The notes beneath the pieces are model-generated. The model had not been told where the DNA came from. It worked only from the letters and a program-made list of their open reading frames with translations, and searched no databases. DNA of 64,000 nt from JABDBL01 sp963845445 (GTDB lineage Bacteria > Cyanobacteriota > Vampirovibrionia > Obscuribacterales > Obscuribacteraceae), in contig CAWJSE010000003.1 of assembly GCA_963845445.1 (NCBI GenBank), positions 866,198 through 930,197 on the forward strand, read 5' to 3'. Both the position numbers and the translations under genes were made by a program. Each line of letters opens with the position of its first letter. The first letter of the stretch is position 1. Positions 1-9,120 of the stretch are shown here, one piece after another.

Positions 1-659
1 CTTTCGGCTGTAATAGGCCTACTAAAAGTAATTCTGCTGACTGCCTCACTAAAATTGGCTGCTCGTGTGGCATCGCCAGGACTACCGCGCAGTGTATTTT
101 GCGTCTGAAAAACGTCTAAAGCTTGAGATATTGATAGACCCCTATTTGCTCTAATAATTTCCAAGACAGGACGCACATCCTGGGCATGGTCATTAATGAT
201 CCGGTTGTCTCCCATACGTGTGTCGGGGACACCACGCACTTTCATAACTACTGCACAAACTATGGACTCTTTTGGGTTTAAGTCGGTTACTCTACGTATC
301 CAGACAGCGCGCTCTATCAATTCGCGATCTTGTACAGTCGTGCCGTCGCCTAGTTTCAATTCATGCAGAGCAGCGCTATCGCGCCGGCTAATCCTAGTAT
401 CATCATCGCTACCCCTAGTAGCGCTCCCTCTGCCATCAGAACCAGACCCGATAATCACGCGAGGAAAGCTAGTCCCCGCTGCTGATCCGCCAGGATCGCC
501 CACATCGCCAGGGACAGCCGTGCCGGTGGCAGTAGTAGGGCCTTTACCTTTGTCTCTATCCGAATCTACTTCGCCGTGCATTTTCCGGCTGGCATCAGTG
601 CCAACTGGCGAGTCTTTTTTTTCATCTGCATCGTCGTCTCCATCAGGTGGCAGAGCCAT
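1..659 (-). CDS. hypothetical protein, 3' end beyond window
   Basis: The frame is open from an ATG at 659 to the window edge with no stop, so the gene continues to the left. A purine-rich stretch (AAGGGG) lies about 12 nt before the ATG and an in-frame stop lies just upstream. The first ~100 residues are rich in Asp, Gly, Ser and Lys and look disordered. After that the sequence becomes more ordered, around the motif VWIRRVTDLNPKES. I do not recognise the family. Base composition is intermediate between backbone and the GC-rich genes. Confidence 0.55.
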   Translation of the reverse strand, partial: MALPPDGDDDADEKKDSPVGTDASRKMHGEVDSDRDKGKGPTTATGTAVPGDVGDPGGSAAGTSFPRVIIGSGSDGRGSATRGSDDDTRISRRDSAALHELKLGDGTTVQDRELIERAVWIRRVTDLNPKESIVCAVVMKVRGVPDTRMGDNRIINDHAQDVRPVLEIIRANRGLSISQALDVFQTQNTLRGSPGDATRAANFSEAVSRITFSRPITAE

Positions 660-866
660 ATGAAAATCATCACCCCTTGGATGCTGGCTTTGAGTGACAT
701 TTCGTCACTTCTTAAATCCCGAAAACTAAGCTCAAATTGCTCACTCCCCAATTTTAGAGAGCAATTGTGAGAAATCAAGGGGATATTTGTGAGCAAAAAG
801 TGAGATGGGCGCCACGCAAAGAAAGCACCGGGAAAGGTTTAGACCGGAAAAGCGGCTGCGGAAGGA

Positions 867-2033
867 TTACCCGCCTATTAAATCAGCTACATCCATGCCA
901 CGCAAACTTAAGCTTATTTTGTGCTCACGAGGAGAGAATTTTTTGATAATTGCTTTGAGTTCCTGTCCCACGTGGACAATTTCTTCGGGTTTGATGTTTG
1001 GAGTTTCAGACATTTCTACCGTTGGCAACAAAGCATCCACACCTGGATAAATCTGCACAAAAGCACCAAAAGTTTGAATTTTACGCACCGTACCTTTTAC
1101 TACTTGTCCTTCATGGAATTTTTCTTCTATTTCTTTCCAAGGATCTGGCTGCATCTGTTTCAAGCTAAGGCTAATATGTCCCTTTTCTTGATCCACTTTC
1201 AATACTTTAGTAGTGACAGTGTCACCAACTTTAAGCACATCGGAAGGATGCGATACTCGCTCCCACGATATTTCAGAAATTGGTAACAAACCATCTAAAC
1301 CACCTAGATCAACGAAGGCACCGAAGTCTGCTATACGAACTATTTCGCCCGTTACCACCTGACCTGATTGCATTGTATTTAAAATCTTTTCGCGTTGAGC
1401 AGCTTTTTCTTCTTGTATAGCCATGCGCTGACTCAAGATTAGCTTGTTACGTTTCAGATCAGTTTCCAGAATTTTCATTGGTATTTCCAAACCAATTAAT
1501 TCTTCCGGAGTTGTGCCACGGACGCGTAATTGACTGGCTGGCACAAAGCCACGCAAGCCATATATATCTACTACTACGCCGCCCTTAACCACAGCAGAAA
1601 TTTTTGCTCTAATGGTTTCGTCGTTTTTCTTGTGATTTTCAAGCAAGACCCAGCCGCGCGCCTGAGCAACACGCTTTAGTGAAAGGGTCAATTGACCATT
1701 TTCATTTTCTTCGCGCAGAATATAAAACTCGAAACGTTCTCCGACTTTGACAATGTCATCAACTTTGTCGATTGGCGAATTTGATAGTTCTTTTACGGGT
1801 ACAAAGCCTTCCGATTTGCTGCCCACATCTACTAGAATTCCGTCTCTCTCAATTCGAACCACAATGCCACTTACTATGTCGCCTTGCTCAAACTTCATGC
1901 TTAAGCTTTCGCTTAATAATTGCTCGAATTCAGATCTAACTGTTTCTGATGTTGAGATTTCTCCTACTTGTTTTTCAGTCACTCGAATATTTGCTCCTGT
2001 ACTCTCTTTCTCCAGGACGTTTCGCATGCGCAA
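867..2033 (-). CDS. rpsA: 30S ribosomal protein S1
   Basis: RNA-binding ribosomal protein that helps load mRNA onto the 30S subunit. The 388 residues hold four S1 OB-fold repeats at about 47-120, 135-205, 220-292 and 305-378. Each has the family pattern (for example FGAFVDLGGLDGLLPISEIS in repeat 3, and FGAFVQIYPGVDALLP in repeat 4). Four repeats is shorter than the six of E. coli and closer to the cyanobacterial or Gram-positive forms. The reading frame opens with TTG at 2033, eight bases after GAGGT; an ATG two codons in (2027) is the alternative start. Confidence 0.93.
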   Translation of the reverse strand: MRMRNVLEKESTGANIRVTEKQVGEISTSETVRSEFEQLLSESLSMKFEQGDIVSGIVVRIERDGILVDVGSKSEGFVPVKELSNSPIDKVDDIVKVGERFEFYILREENENGQLTLSLKRVAQARGWVLLENHKKNDETIRAKISAVVKGGVVVDIYGLRGFVPASQLRVRGTTPEELIGLEIPMKILETDLKRNKLILSQRMAIQEEKAAQREKILNTMQSGQVVTGEIVRIADFGAFVDLGGLDGLLPISEISWERVSHPSDVLKVGDTVTTKVLKVDQEKGHISLSLKQMQPDPWKEIEEKFHEGQVVKGTVRKIQTFGAFVQIYPGVDALLPTVEMSETPNIKPEEIVHVGQELKAIIKKFSPREHKISLSLRGMDVADLIGG

Positions 2034-2437
2034 TCTATATTACCTCGCCTGGTCTTGTTAACAACCCATTACCCATTGCCGCTGCAAGCAGTCTTATCCA
2101 ATAGTCATTATAGATTGCCGAGAAGCAATCTGCCTTTAAGACCATCGCTGTGTGTCAGTGCAGCTAAGACAATATAGGATACAAGGCAAGAGCTGGGTTA
2201 GCAAGTGCCTACAGCATTTGCGAAGATTTTGTATAGATTGAAAAATAAGATCTAAAGCCAAAATAATTTAAATCTTTATATTTTCATAGCAATTTATATA
2301 TACGATAGATTGCTAATAAATAGTACAACCAAGAAGTTTTAACCTCGCTGCAAGTAAAGTTTAAGTATGCGAAGGTTGTTGATGGTCTTATAATTTACTT
2401 GTTTGGTGGCAGATGGCTTTCAATTAAGGTAGGGTTC
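2034..2437. other. AT-rich gap between divergent genes
   Basis: About 400 bases between the divergent starts of rpsA and the exported protein gene. It must hold both promoters, but I cannot pick out convincing -35/-10 pairs and see no RNA gene or repeat. Confidence 0.4.
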
Positions 2438-2956
2438 ATGAAATTAGACAAATTAGCAAAATATAGCTTAATAGTGACATCTTTAAGTTTAAGCATAGGC
2501 GCTTTTAGTAGCACCACTGGTAGTGCGGCTTTGGCATTTGGACTGGGCGGTGCAAAGTCGAAACCAGCAGCTGAGCAGCCAGCAGCTCAGCAAGCTGCTA
2601 CAACTAATCCGCAAGAAGAAGCAGCAGTGAAAAGAGTAGACACAGCAAAAACAAATTTAGATTTGGCCCGCAAGCGCTTAGATGCAGCTAAAGCATTGGT
2701 CAAAGCAGCAGAAGCCGAATATAGAGCAGCAAAAACAGATAAAGATGCGCTGGTATTGAATGACCAGGCAAAACAATTAGCAGATGCCTCGGGCTTGCCC
2801 AAGAATGGGGAGAATGCACCAGCAGTACCAGTGCCAGCAAATGGTTCGCCGTCAATCGTTCCCGCTGCCAGTCCTGTATACAGCAACAACGACACCACAA
2901 TTGATTATTCTGGTTCGGGCTCAAATACCAGTGCACCTACTCCCAGCGCCCAGTAA
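2438..2956 (+). CDS. small exported coiled-coil protein
   Basis: 172 residues from the ATG at 2438, chosen because AAGGTAGGG lies just upstream; an open frame also extends back to 2399. Residues 1-30 form a signal-peptide-like segment (basic N-terminus, hydrophobic stretch, small residues near ALA). Residues ~55-115 are Ala/Lys/Glu-rich and strongly helical, typical of a coiled coil. The C-terminal 60 residues are Pro/Ser/Asn-rich and probably disordered. A periplasmic or envelope location is inferred. No known family is recognised. It stands alone, divergent from rpsA. Confidence 0.6.
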   Translation: MKLDKLAKYSLIVTSLSLSIGAFSSTTGSAALAFGLGGAKSKPAAEQPAAQQAATTNPQEEAAVKRVDTAKTNLDLARKRLDAAKALVKAAEAEYRAAKTDKDALVLNDQAKQLADASGLPKNGENAPAVPVPANGSPSIVPAASPVYSNNDTTIDYSGSGSNTSAPTPSAQ

Positions 2957-2977
2957 TTTTCGAAGCTGCGCCTCTGC

Positions 2978-3058
2978 TTAAAGAATAAAAAGAACAAGAA
3001 AGAGAGAAAGACCCTTAGAGTTTCGACGCCAGACCGAAACAATAAGGTTCTTTCTCTC
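2978..3058 (-). terminator. rho-independent terminator of the frameshifted gene
   Basis: Perfect 10-bp arms GAGAGAAAGA (3002-3011) and TCTTTCTCTC (3049-3058) close a longer hairpin with an inner stem. On the minus strand it is followed by a T-rich run. It lies about 40 bases after the stop of the 3099-4453 gene. Confidence 0.75.
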
Positions 3059-3098
3059 ATTACTTCAACGGGCGCAGTGACATTAAGCAAAACGCCCG

Positions 3099-4453
3099 CT
3101 ATTCCTTCATCTGTTGGCGAACAAGACGAACGACAATCTCTTGCCACTCAACTCCCCAAACGAAGGTAATAAAGAATCGACCGCCCTCCAGCATAATGCG
3201 GTGCCCACGGTTAGTCACCTCGGCGGGGTATTCCTGCCCCTGCCGCATGAGGGATCGGTTGTAATAAGCCTCACCGCCGTTTCCCCGGTAAACGACATAG
3301 GCCCGGCCGGCGCGGTTGATGCCAAAGCATAGCCGCAATTCCATCATCTGCGTAAAGGTATTGCCGTGGCTGTCGAAATAGACAACCACTTCCCGTGGCT
3401 TCTTGGCGACAATTACGTCGCCGAAGACATTGAGGCTGATCGGGGCGTGGTCAGCCCGACGGAACCTATCGCGTGGAAGACTGTCCCTTCGCCTGGAGGC
3501 CGAAGTAATGTAATCACGGTACTCTGACCTGTTCGAGATAGGAGGCCCTTCGTCGAACCGTCTGGGTCCGTGAGAACCGTGGTCTGGCGAACCGGGTCTA
3601 CCTACTGAATGTTCGGGATCGAGCCCACCGCCCGTGGAAAGTCGGCGCATCAAAGCCAGGGTTTCTGCGCTCTGAGCCCCTTGTCTGCCAAGTGCAGGCG
3701 TTTCGTCTGCTGCCCTCTGCAGCGGATCGCCCGGTCCCACCCAAGTGGGCACAAGCGTATCGCCTTCCAGGCGGCAATCGATATGCTCTTTGGCCCCCTA
3801 GAAATTTGCATGCCATGGACAACCGGAACCCAGTTGGTACCGCGCAGTCCCTCAACCTCTCCTCCTTCCGGAAGCTCAAAACCCTCTCCAGAGGCAAGGC
3901 TCCTTACGAAGGCTGCGCCATCGTCCCCGAGAGCAAACTGCACGGTTATGCCTAAGAGGGTCATCTTCCCAGATTTGGTAATCGAGGTAGAACCAATGCG
4001 GATAGCCGAAACTTTCACTGGCCCCGTTGGCACGTGCGGCGCGGGAGGATCGTAGCCACCTCTAATCGGCGGTGACCCCGGTGGTGGCGTGATTGCGCCT
4101 GCTAATTCAGCCCGCGCCAAACCGTCACTCGTCTCTGCTATGGTCCCGCCTGCTTTTTTGGTCGTTAGGCGCGGCACTGTTGCCTTCTTCGGGCGCGCCG
4201 CGGCGACTTTCGCCTTCGCCGTGCCGGATGGGGCAGTCGCCTTCCTGGCGCTTGCCGGGGAACTCTTCGCCTTCCTGGCTCCGGATGGGGCTGCCGCCTT
4301 CTTGGCTCCCGGTGAGGGTAGCGCCTTCTGGGCACTCGCCGCGAGGGGTTCGGTCTTCTTGGGACTGGCCGCGAGCGCTTTCGCCTTCTTGGCACGGCTG
4401 CTCTCCTTGTTCGACTGGGCAGCGGCTGCTGCCTTCTTGGTTTCCTTTGCCAT
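3099..4453 (-). pseudogene. frameshifted GC-rich gene, Lys/Ala-rich N-terminal tail
   Basis: Two overlapping minus-strand frames look like one gene. The first starts at ATG 4453 behind AGGAGAG. It begins with ~110 residues rich in Lys, Ala, Ser and Pro, resembling histone-H1-type tails, then a folded region ending near GMQISRG. The second frame continues with KEHIDCRLEGDTLVPTWVGP to a stop at 3099 and has normal-looking protein sequence throughout. The switch falls at the five-base C run at 3793-3797: one extra base there would join the frames into a protein of about 450 residues. Either the gene is dead or the run is a sequencing error. The tail suggests nucleic-acid binding (inference). The family is not recognised. 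Confidence 0.55.
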
Positions 4454-4473
4454 GGTCTCTCCTCTGGGCTCTT

Positions 4474-4556
4474 TCACCAGTTATCCACCTAGCCAAATTG
4501 GCAAGACAGATTCCGTCCCTCACCAACGAGGTGAGCGAAGGAGAGCGATACTGGTG
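4474..4556 (-). promoter_or_regulatory. structured 5' leader of the 3099-4453 gene
   Basis: Ahead of the ATG at 4453, TCACCAGT and ACTGGTGA form an outer stem about 80 nt long. It encloses a perfect hairpin CTCACC-(5 nt)-GGTGAG (4519-4535) and a small GCCA/TGGC hairpin. The whole resembles a three-way junction just before the SD. Function unknown. Confidence 0.35.
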
Positions 4557-4796
4557 ATGAGAGCTTTGCTTGGGTTGGGAGGGGAAACGTACTTTCGACA
4601 ATTCAATCTGTCATTTTCGCCAATAGAAAGTCAAGTAATGAATAATTGGGATTTCGCAAGAAAATCAAAGCCCATTGCGATAATTGACTATTGCAAAAGT
4701 CTCAAACTCAAAAGCTTAGTAGATATTTATAAGACATAAAGAATGGCAGTAAATTAATCCGCCCCTTACGACCTAGCGCGGCTCCGCTAAGTGCTT

Positions 4797-5558
4797 TCAA
4801 GAGCTGGTTTTTGAACTGGCGCTAGCTAAGCCTAAATTATCCAAAGCTTCTTTGGCAGCTTCTTGTTCAGCAGCTTTTTTACTATTGCCTTGACCACGAC
4901 CTACTACTGTCCCACCGACTGAAACTTCTACTTCAAATAACGGTTTATGCGAAGGTCCTTCCATTGTTATTACTTTGTATTCAGGCAAACCATTGCCTTG
5001 CGCTTGAGTTGCTTCTTGTAAAAATGCTTTGAAATTATTCTTCAATTCGTCGCGGTCTATATTAGTAGCCTGACTACCAAATAATCTGACAATAACATTC
5101 TGTAAAGTGATTACACCTAAATCGATATATATTGCAGCGAAGACCGCTTCTAAAGCAGCGGCCATTATTGATGGGCGCATTTGGGCTTGTTTGCCGAGCA
5201 AAATATATTTACTCAGATTTACAGTATCTGCTAATTCGGACAATACTTTGTCGCTCACTAATACTGCTCTAATTTCTGTCAATTGTCCTTCATCATAATC
5301 TGGAAAGCGTTCAAGCAAATACTCACTAACAACAAATTTGAGGAGAGCGTCCCCGAAAAATTCGAGACGCTCGTTGTCGGTTACACCAGCTTCACTGGCA
5401 TAAGAACTGTGAGTAAGGGCATCATTGAGCAAAGACATACGGCCAAATGTCACACCCAGACCCGTACCGAGCTGGTCAAGAGATTTATGGCGCTTGGGGG
5501 CTATGGGGGTCTGGGAATTAAACATGATTTTGAACGAAGTGAAAAGGCGACCAGCCAT
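4797..5558 (-). CDS. rnc: ribonuclease III
   Basis: Cleaves double-stranded RNA in rRNA and mRNA processing. 253 residues. The catalytic RNase III domain occupies about 20-160, with the signature NERLEFFGDALLKFVVSEYL near residues 62-81 (Glu and Asp metal ligands present). A dsRNA-binding domain at about 175-243 ends in the typical GQGNSKKAAEQEAAKEAL helix. ATG 5558 has AGAAG upstream; a second ATG at 5525 (MFNSQT) could also serve. It is divergent from the complex I operon. Confidence 0.93.
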   Translation of the reverse strand: MAGRLFTSFKIMFNSQTPIAPKRHKSLDQLGTGLGVTFGRMSLLNDALTHSSYASEAGVTDNERLEFFGDALLKFVVSEYLLERFPDYDEGQLTEIRAVLVSDKVLSELADTVNLSKYILLGKQAQMRPSIMAAALEAVFAAIYIDLGVITLQNVIVRLFGSQATNIDRDELKNNFKAFLQEATQAQGNGLPEYKVITMEGPSHKPLFEVEVSVGGTVVGRGQGNSKKAAEQEAAKEALDNLGLASASSKTSS

Positions 5559-5716
5559 ATTATCTTCTCAATGATGCTAAGGAATGATGAAAATCCGCCT
5601 AAAATCTTCAGCTTGTTTTTACTTATGTTAAAAGGTCGACCCAGATTTTTTCCCCTAGGGCTTTGTTAATCTTTGTTGCACTCACAAGAGGGAGAAAACC
5701 ATTGATTGCCATAGCT

Positions 5717-5744
5717 TTGATCTGCTGTTTGCTATGCTTATTTT
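5717..5744 (+). promoter_or_regulatory. possible nuo operon promoter
   Basis: TTGATC and TATTTT are separated by 16 bases, about 60 bases ahead of nuoA and downstream of the divergent rnc start. The fit to sigma-70 consensus is only moderate. Confidence 0.3.
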
Positions 5745-5799
5745 TATGGAAGGTTGATGTTTCAAAGTTCTTGTCAATCTCGTACTAAAGGCAAGCAAA

Positions 5800-6192
5800 A
5801 TGTACCAGCTGCAAGTAGCACAAATTATTCTTTTCGTCTTGGCAGGCTTTGCGTTGCCGGCTCTGGGAATGATTTTTTTAGCATGGCTCTTGCAAATATT
5901 GTTTGGCTATTACCGACCCAATCCGATCAAGAATCAGCCTTATGAGTGCGGTATGCAGCTTTTCCAAGAAGCTAATTTGCAATTTGATATCAAATATTAT
6001 TTGTATGCTTTGCTTTTTATTTTGTTCGATATCGAAATCATATTCATTATTCCCTGGGTATTGGCTACAGATATAGTGAGTAAACGAGCACAGTCATTTT
6101 GGCTCGGCCCAATTGAAATTACTGTTTTTCTTGTCATCCTGGCTGTAGGTTTAGCCTACGCCTGGAAGAAAGGAGCCCTAGAATGGGAATGA
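5800..6192 (+). CDS. nuoA: NADH-quinone oxidoreductase subunit A
   Basis: Small membrane subunit of respiratory complex I, at the junction between the hydrophilic and membrane arms. 130 residues with three membrane segments (about 5-35, 65-87 and 97-120). The family motif YECGM is near residue 47, followed by FDIKYYLYALLFILFDIE, which carries conserved acidic residues. AAAGG lies about 8 bases before the ATG. First gene of the nuo operon. Confidence 0.93.
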   Translation: MYQLQVAQIILFVLAGFALPALGMIFLAWLLQILFGYYRPNPIKNQPYECGMQLFQEANLQFDIKYYLYALLFILFDIEIIFIIPWVLATDIVSKRAQSFWLGPIEITVFLVILAVGLAYAWKKGALEWE

Positions 6193-6414
6193 GGTATAGC
6201 GAAATGAGTGATTGCGGTGAGCAATCACGAAATGCAGCGTTGACACGCGCGGAGAAGGCGAAGTATGAAGCCGCCGGAGCGCTTACTTGTAATTTGGGAA
6301 TGAGGTATAGCGAAATGAGTGATTGCGGTGAGCAATCACTAAATGTAGCGTTGACACGCGCGGAGAAGGCGAAGCATGAAGCCGCCGGAGCGCTTACTTG
6401 TAATTTGGGAATGA
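6185..6414 (+). repeat. two tandem 111-bp repeats between nuoA and nuoB
   Basis: The 8-mer GGGAATGA occurs at 6185-6192 (the end of nuoA including its stop), 6296-6303 and 6407-6414, marking two 111-bp copies that differ at only about four positions. Each copy holds a perfect hairpin GTGATTGC-(5 nt)-GCAATCAC and a block running from GCGTTGA through GAAGGCGA to GCGCTT. The spacing is a multiple of three, so the repeat also reads open as 37-residue units, but I treat that as incidental. The flanking 8-mer looks like a target duplication. Confidence 0.8.
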
Positions 6415-6420
6415 ATAATC

Positions 6421-7083
6421 ATGAGTAACTCAGCGGTTCCGGAAGAATTGAAAGATACAGTTACGCTATCAAGTCTTGATTATGCTATAGAGTTCTTGAG
6501 CAAGTTTTTGGACCCGGTGGCCAATTTGGCACGTTCAAATTCAATATGGCCTTTGACTTTTGGTACTTCCTGTTGCGCCATAGAGATGATGCACGTCGGC
6601 ATGTCAAAATTCGACATTTCGCGTTTTGGTTCAGAAGTGTTTAGAGCCACCCCAAGACAAGCTGATTTAATTATTACCGCGGGCACTATTACAAGAAAAA
6701 TGGCACCGGCATTGATAACTTTATATGAGCAGTTGCCTGAACCAAAATATGTAATCGCTATGGGAGCTTGCACCGTAACTGGTGGCATGTTCAACGATTC
6801 ATACTCCGTTGTGCAGGGGGTAGACCGCATCATTCCAGTAGATGTCTATTTGCCTGGTTGCCCGCCGCGTCCAGATGGTATTTTAGATGCGCTGCTTAAG
6901 TTGCAACAAAAAATTCGCACGGAAACGTACCGCGACAGGCGGAAAAAAGCATATAAACAAACAGCGGTGCGATATGTCGATTACGACACAGGCCGCCCAG
7001 TGGATGATTTAGTGGCAGAAGCTAAATCAGAAACTGAAAATATTTTAGGAGAATCAGTGGGCAATGCTAATCCAGCACAATAG
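6421..7083 (+). CDS. nuoB: NADH-quinone oxidoreductase subunit B
   Basis: Carries the terminal iron-sulfur cluster N2 that hands electrons to quinone. 220 residues. The four cluster ligands are C51, C52, C117 and C147 in TSCCAIEMM, GACTVTGGMF and LPGCPPRPDGI. The C-terminal ~50 residues beyond the usual core are charged. The SD region lies in sequence left by the upstream repeat, so the repeat may affect nuoB translation. Confidence 0.95.
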   Translation: MSNSAVPEELKDTVTLSSLDYAIEFLSKFLDPVANLARSNSIWPLTFGTSCCAIEMMHVGMSKFDISRFGSEVFRATPRQADLIITAGTITRKMAPALITLYEQLPEPKYVIAMGACTVTGGMFNDSYSVVQGVDRIIPVDVYLPGCPPRPDGILDALLKLQQKIRTETYRDRRKKAYKQTAVRYVDYDTGRPVDDLVAEAKSETENILGESVGNANPAQ

Positions 7084-7108
7084 TTTTGCGAATAGAAAGA
7101 GAATTGAA

Positions 7109-7328
7109 TAAGGAGAAGTAGAATTAAGTGCAGTGAAGGACGGCGAGGGGCCGTCTGAAGTGAAACGAAGTAGGGTACGCGCGTTGAGCCGAGTGGAACG
7201 AAGGCGAGGCAGCGCTTGTAAGGAGTAAGATAAATGTAGTGAAGCAAAGGACGACGATGAGGCGTCCGCAGCGGAACGAAGTAGGGTACGCGCGTTGAGC
7301 CGAGTGGAACGAAGGCGAGGCAGCGCTT
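7109..7328 (+). repeat. two tandem ~110-bp repeats between nuoB and nuoC
   Basis: Two copies start at TAAGGAG (7109 and 7219) and share a long identical 3' part from AACGAAGTAGGG to GCAGCGCTT. Their 5' hairpins differ but still pair (GACGGC/GCCGTC in copy 1, GGACG/CGTCC in copy 2). They share GCGTTGA, GAAGGCGA and GCGCTT with the nuoA-nuoB repeat, so both arrays seem to belong to one family. Confidence 0.75.
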
Positions 7329-7351
7329 AAAAAAGGAATTGAGCCCAGCAA

Positions 7352-7891
7352 ATGTCAGAAGAAGCAAATAAGCCAATAGAACAAGCAGCCGCAGCGCCAC
7401 TTACTGCAGGCGCTTATGGCAAATTGTTAAATGAAAATGGTATAGCAACAACTCCATTACCGGAATCCGTAGGTATTGAAACATTGGAATTGCAAGGTTC
7501 TGATTTACCGGCGGCTATGAAATTTTTGCGTGAGAAAGCCAAATTAGATTTTCTTGTTACTGTCTCTGGCGTGGATAGCCCTGATACTTTTGATTCGGTT
7601 TATCATCTGTGGTCTTATAGTAAGCTTGATGAATTAGTAGTGAAAGTGCGTGTGCCAAAATCAAATGTGCCAGCAGATAAATTGCCAGAAGTGCCCAGCC
7701 TCTCTAATTTTTGGCAAACAGCTGATTGGCATGAAAGAGAAACTTATGATTTAGTCGGTATTCGTTATATAGGTCATCGTTATTTGCGCCGCATTTTAAA
7801 TCCCTGGGATTGGGAAGGGCATCCATTGCGTAGAGATTACAAGCAGCCGGTAGATGCTTTAAATGACAAACATCCAGTGAGCATGCGTTAA
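7352..7891 (+). CDS. nuoC: NADH-quinone oxidoreductase subunit C
   Basis: Peripheral-arm subunit of complex I (30-kDa family). 179 residues. Family signature at about residues 125-165: WHERETYDLVGIRYIGH, then LRRILNPWDWEGHPLRRDY. The N-terminal 40 residues are Ala-rich and not conserved. Separate from NuoD, unlike the fused NuoCD of E. coli. Confidence 0.93.
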   Translation: MSEEANKPIEQAAAAPLTAGAYGKLLNENGIATTPLPESVGIETLELQGSDLPAAMKFLREKAKLDFLVTVSGVDSPDTFDSVYHLWSYSKLDELVVKVRVPKSNVPADKLPEVPSLSNFWQTADWHERETYDLVGIRYIGHRYLRRILNPWDWEGHPLRRDYKQPVDALNDKHPVSMR

Positions 7892-7908
7892 AGAATAGGT
7901 AGCAAAAA

Positions 7909-9039
7909 ATGGCCACAGAAATACAAGCTCCCGAATTTAAAACTGATGAAATGATCATCAATATGGGTCCACAGCATCCATCTACCCATGGTGTGCTCAG
8001 GCTTATTCTCACCCTCGATGGTGAAGTAGTAAAGCATACTGAATGTGTAATTGGACATTTGCACCGTGCTCAGGAATGGCAAGGACAGAATCGTACCTGG
8101 TTTCAATATCAAGCTTTGATTGATCGAGTTGACTATTTGTCTGGCATGTTTACTTCATGGGCGCTTAGTGCGGCGGGAGAAAAACTTGATGGCATTGTAG
8201 TGCCCGAGCGAGCCGAATATTTACGAGTGCTCGTAGCAGAACTGAATCGTATTTCTTCACACTTATTGTGGCTGGGCACTTATTTAATTGATTTAGGTGC
8301 TTTGTATGGTTTTCCTTTCTATCCATTTATTGAGCGGGAAAAAATACTGACATTCTTTGAAGAAATAGCTGGACAAAGAATGATGTACAACTATATTCGT
8401 ATTGGTGGAGTACAGCGCGATCCTAAAGCATCATGGTTTAAGAAAGTAGAAGAATTCACTAAACAATTTGCGCAGCGTATAGATGAATACGAAGCTATTG
8501 TCACTGAAAATCCTATTTTCTTAAAACGCACAAAAGACGTTGGCATTTTAACTAAAGAAGTGGCTATGGCTTATGGCGTTACCGGTCCAACTTTGCGTGC
8601 CTCCGGCATAGATTACGATTTAAGACGCTTCAAACCTTATTCTGTTTATCCTAAGCTTAAATTTACCGTTCCGGTATATAAGAAGGACGGCGACACCTGG
8701 GATAGATATCTTGCTCGCATTCAGGAAATGCGCGAATCTAATGAAATCATAAAGCAAGTACTAGACATGTTGCCAGAAGGCGAAATTATGGCTAAGAAAC
8801 AAAATGCCGGCTTGCGCGTTAAAGCGGGTGAAGGTTTTGCAGCAGTAGAATCCCCGCGTGGTGTACTGGGCTGTTATGTTATTTCAAATGGTTCAGACAA
8901 ACCTTATCGTTTTAGATGGCGTAATCCTTCTTTTTCTAACTTGTCTGTTTTGCCACCACTTTTAGAAAATCGCTCATTATCAGACATTATGGCTGTTTTT
9001 GGTTCACTAGACATAATTATTCCAGACGTAGATCGCTAA
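7909..9039 (+). CDS. nuoD: NADH-quinone oxidoreductase subunit D
   Basis: 49-kDa subunit that helps form the quinone-reduction site. 376 residues. The opening NMGPQHPSTHGVLRLILTLDGE is diagnostic. Residues IGHLHRAQEW replace the more common GYLHRG(I/T)EK, and VDYLS follows. The C-terminus has the usual DIIIPDVDR ending. 17 bases separate it from nuoC. Confidence 0.95.
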   Translation: MATEIQAPEFKTDEMIINMGPQHPSTHGVLRLILTLDGEVVKHTECVIGHLHRAQEWQGQNRTWFQYQALIDRVDYLSGMFTSWALSAAGEKLDGIVVPERAEYLRVLVAELNRISSHLLWLGTYLIDLGALYGFPFYPFIEREKILTFFEEIAGQRMMYNYIRIGGVQRDPKASWFKKVEEFTKQFAQRIDEYEAIVTENPIFLKRTKDVGILTKEVAMAYGVTGPTLRASGIDYDLRRFKPYSVYPKLKFTVPVYKKDGDTWDRYLARIQEMRESNEIIKQVLDMLPEGEIMAKKQNAGLRVKAGEGFAAVESPRGVLGCYVISNGSDKPYRFRWRNPSFSNLSVLPPLLENRSLSDIMAVFGSLDIIIPDVDR

Positions 9040-9120
9040 TAAATAAAACTGAGACAACGTAAAAACAAGTGAAGAAGCTGGGAAAAAAGAAAAAGATTAA
9101 GTAAAGGACAAAAAAGATAG

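Noticed and set aside
4089..4739. Long plus-strand frame rich in Ala/Phe
   Set aside because: Antisense shadow of the Lys/Ala-rich codons of the minus-strand gene; no SD.
6183..6428. Open frame MGMRYSEMSDCGEQS... between nuoA and nuoB as a gene
   Set aside because: It is the translation of the two 111-bp tandem repeats, whose length is a multiple of three; no SD of its own and no family.
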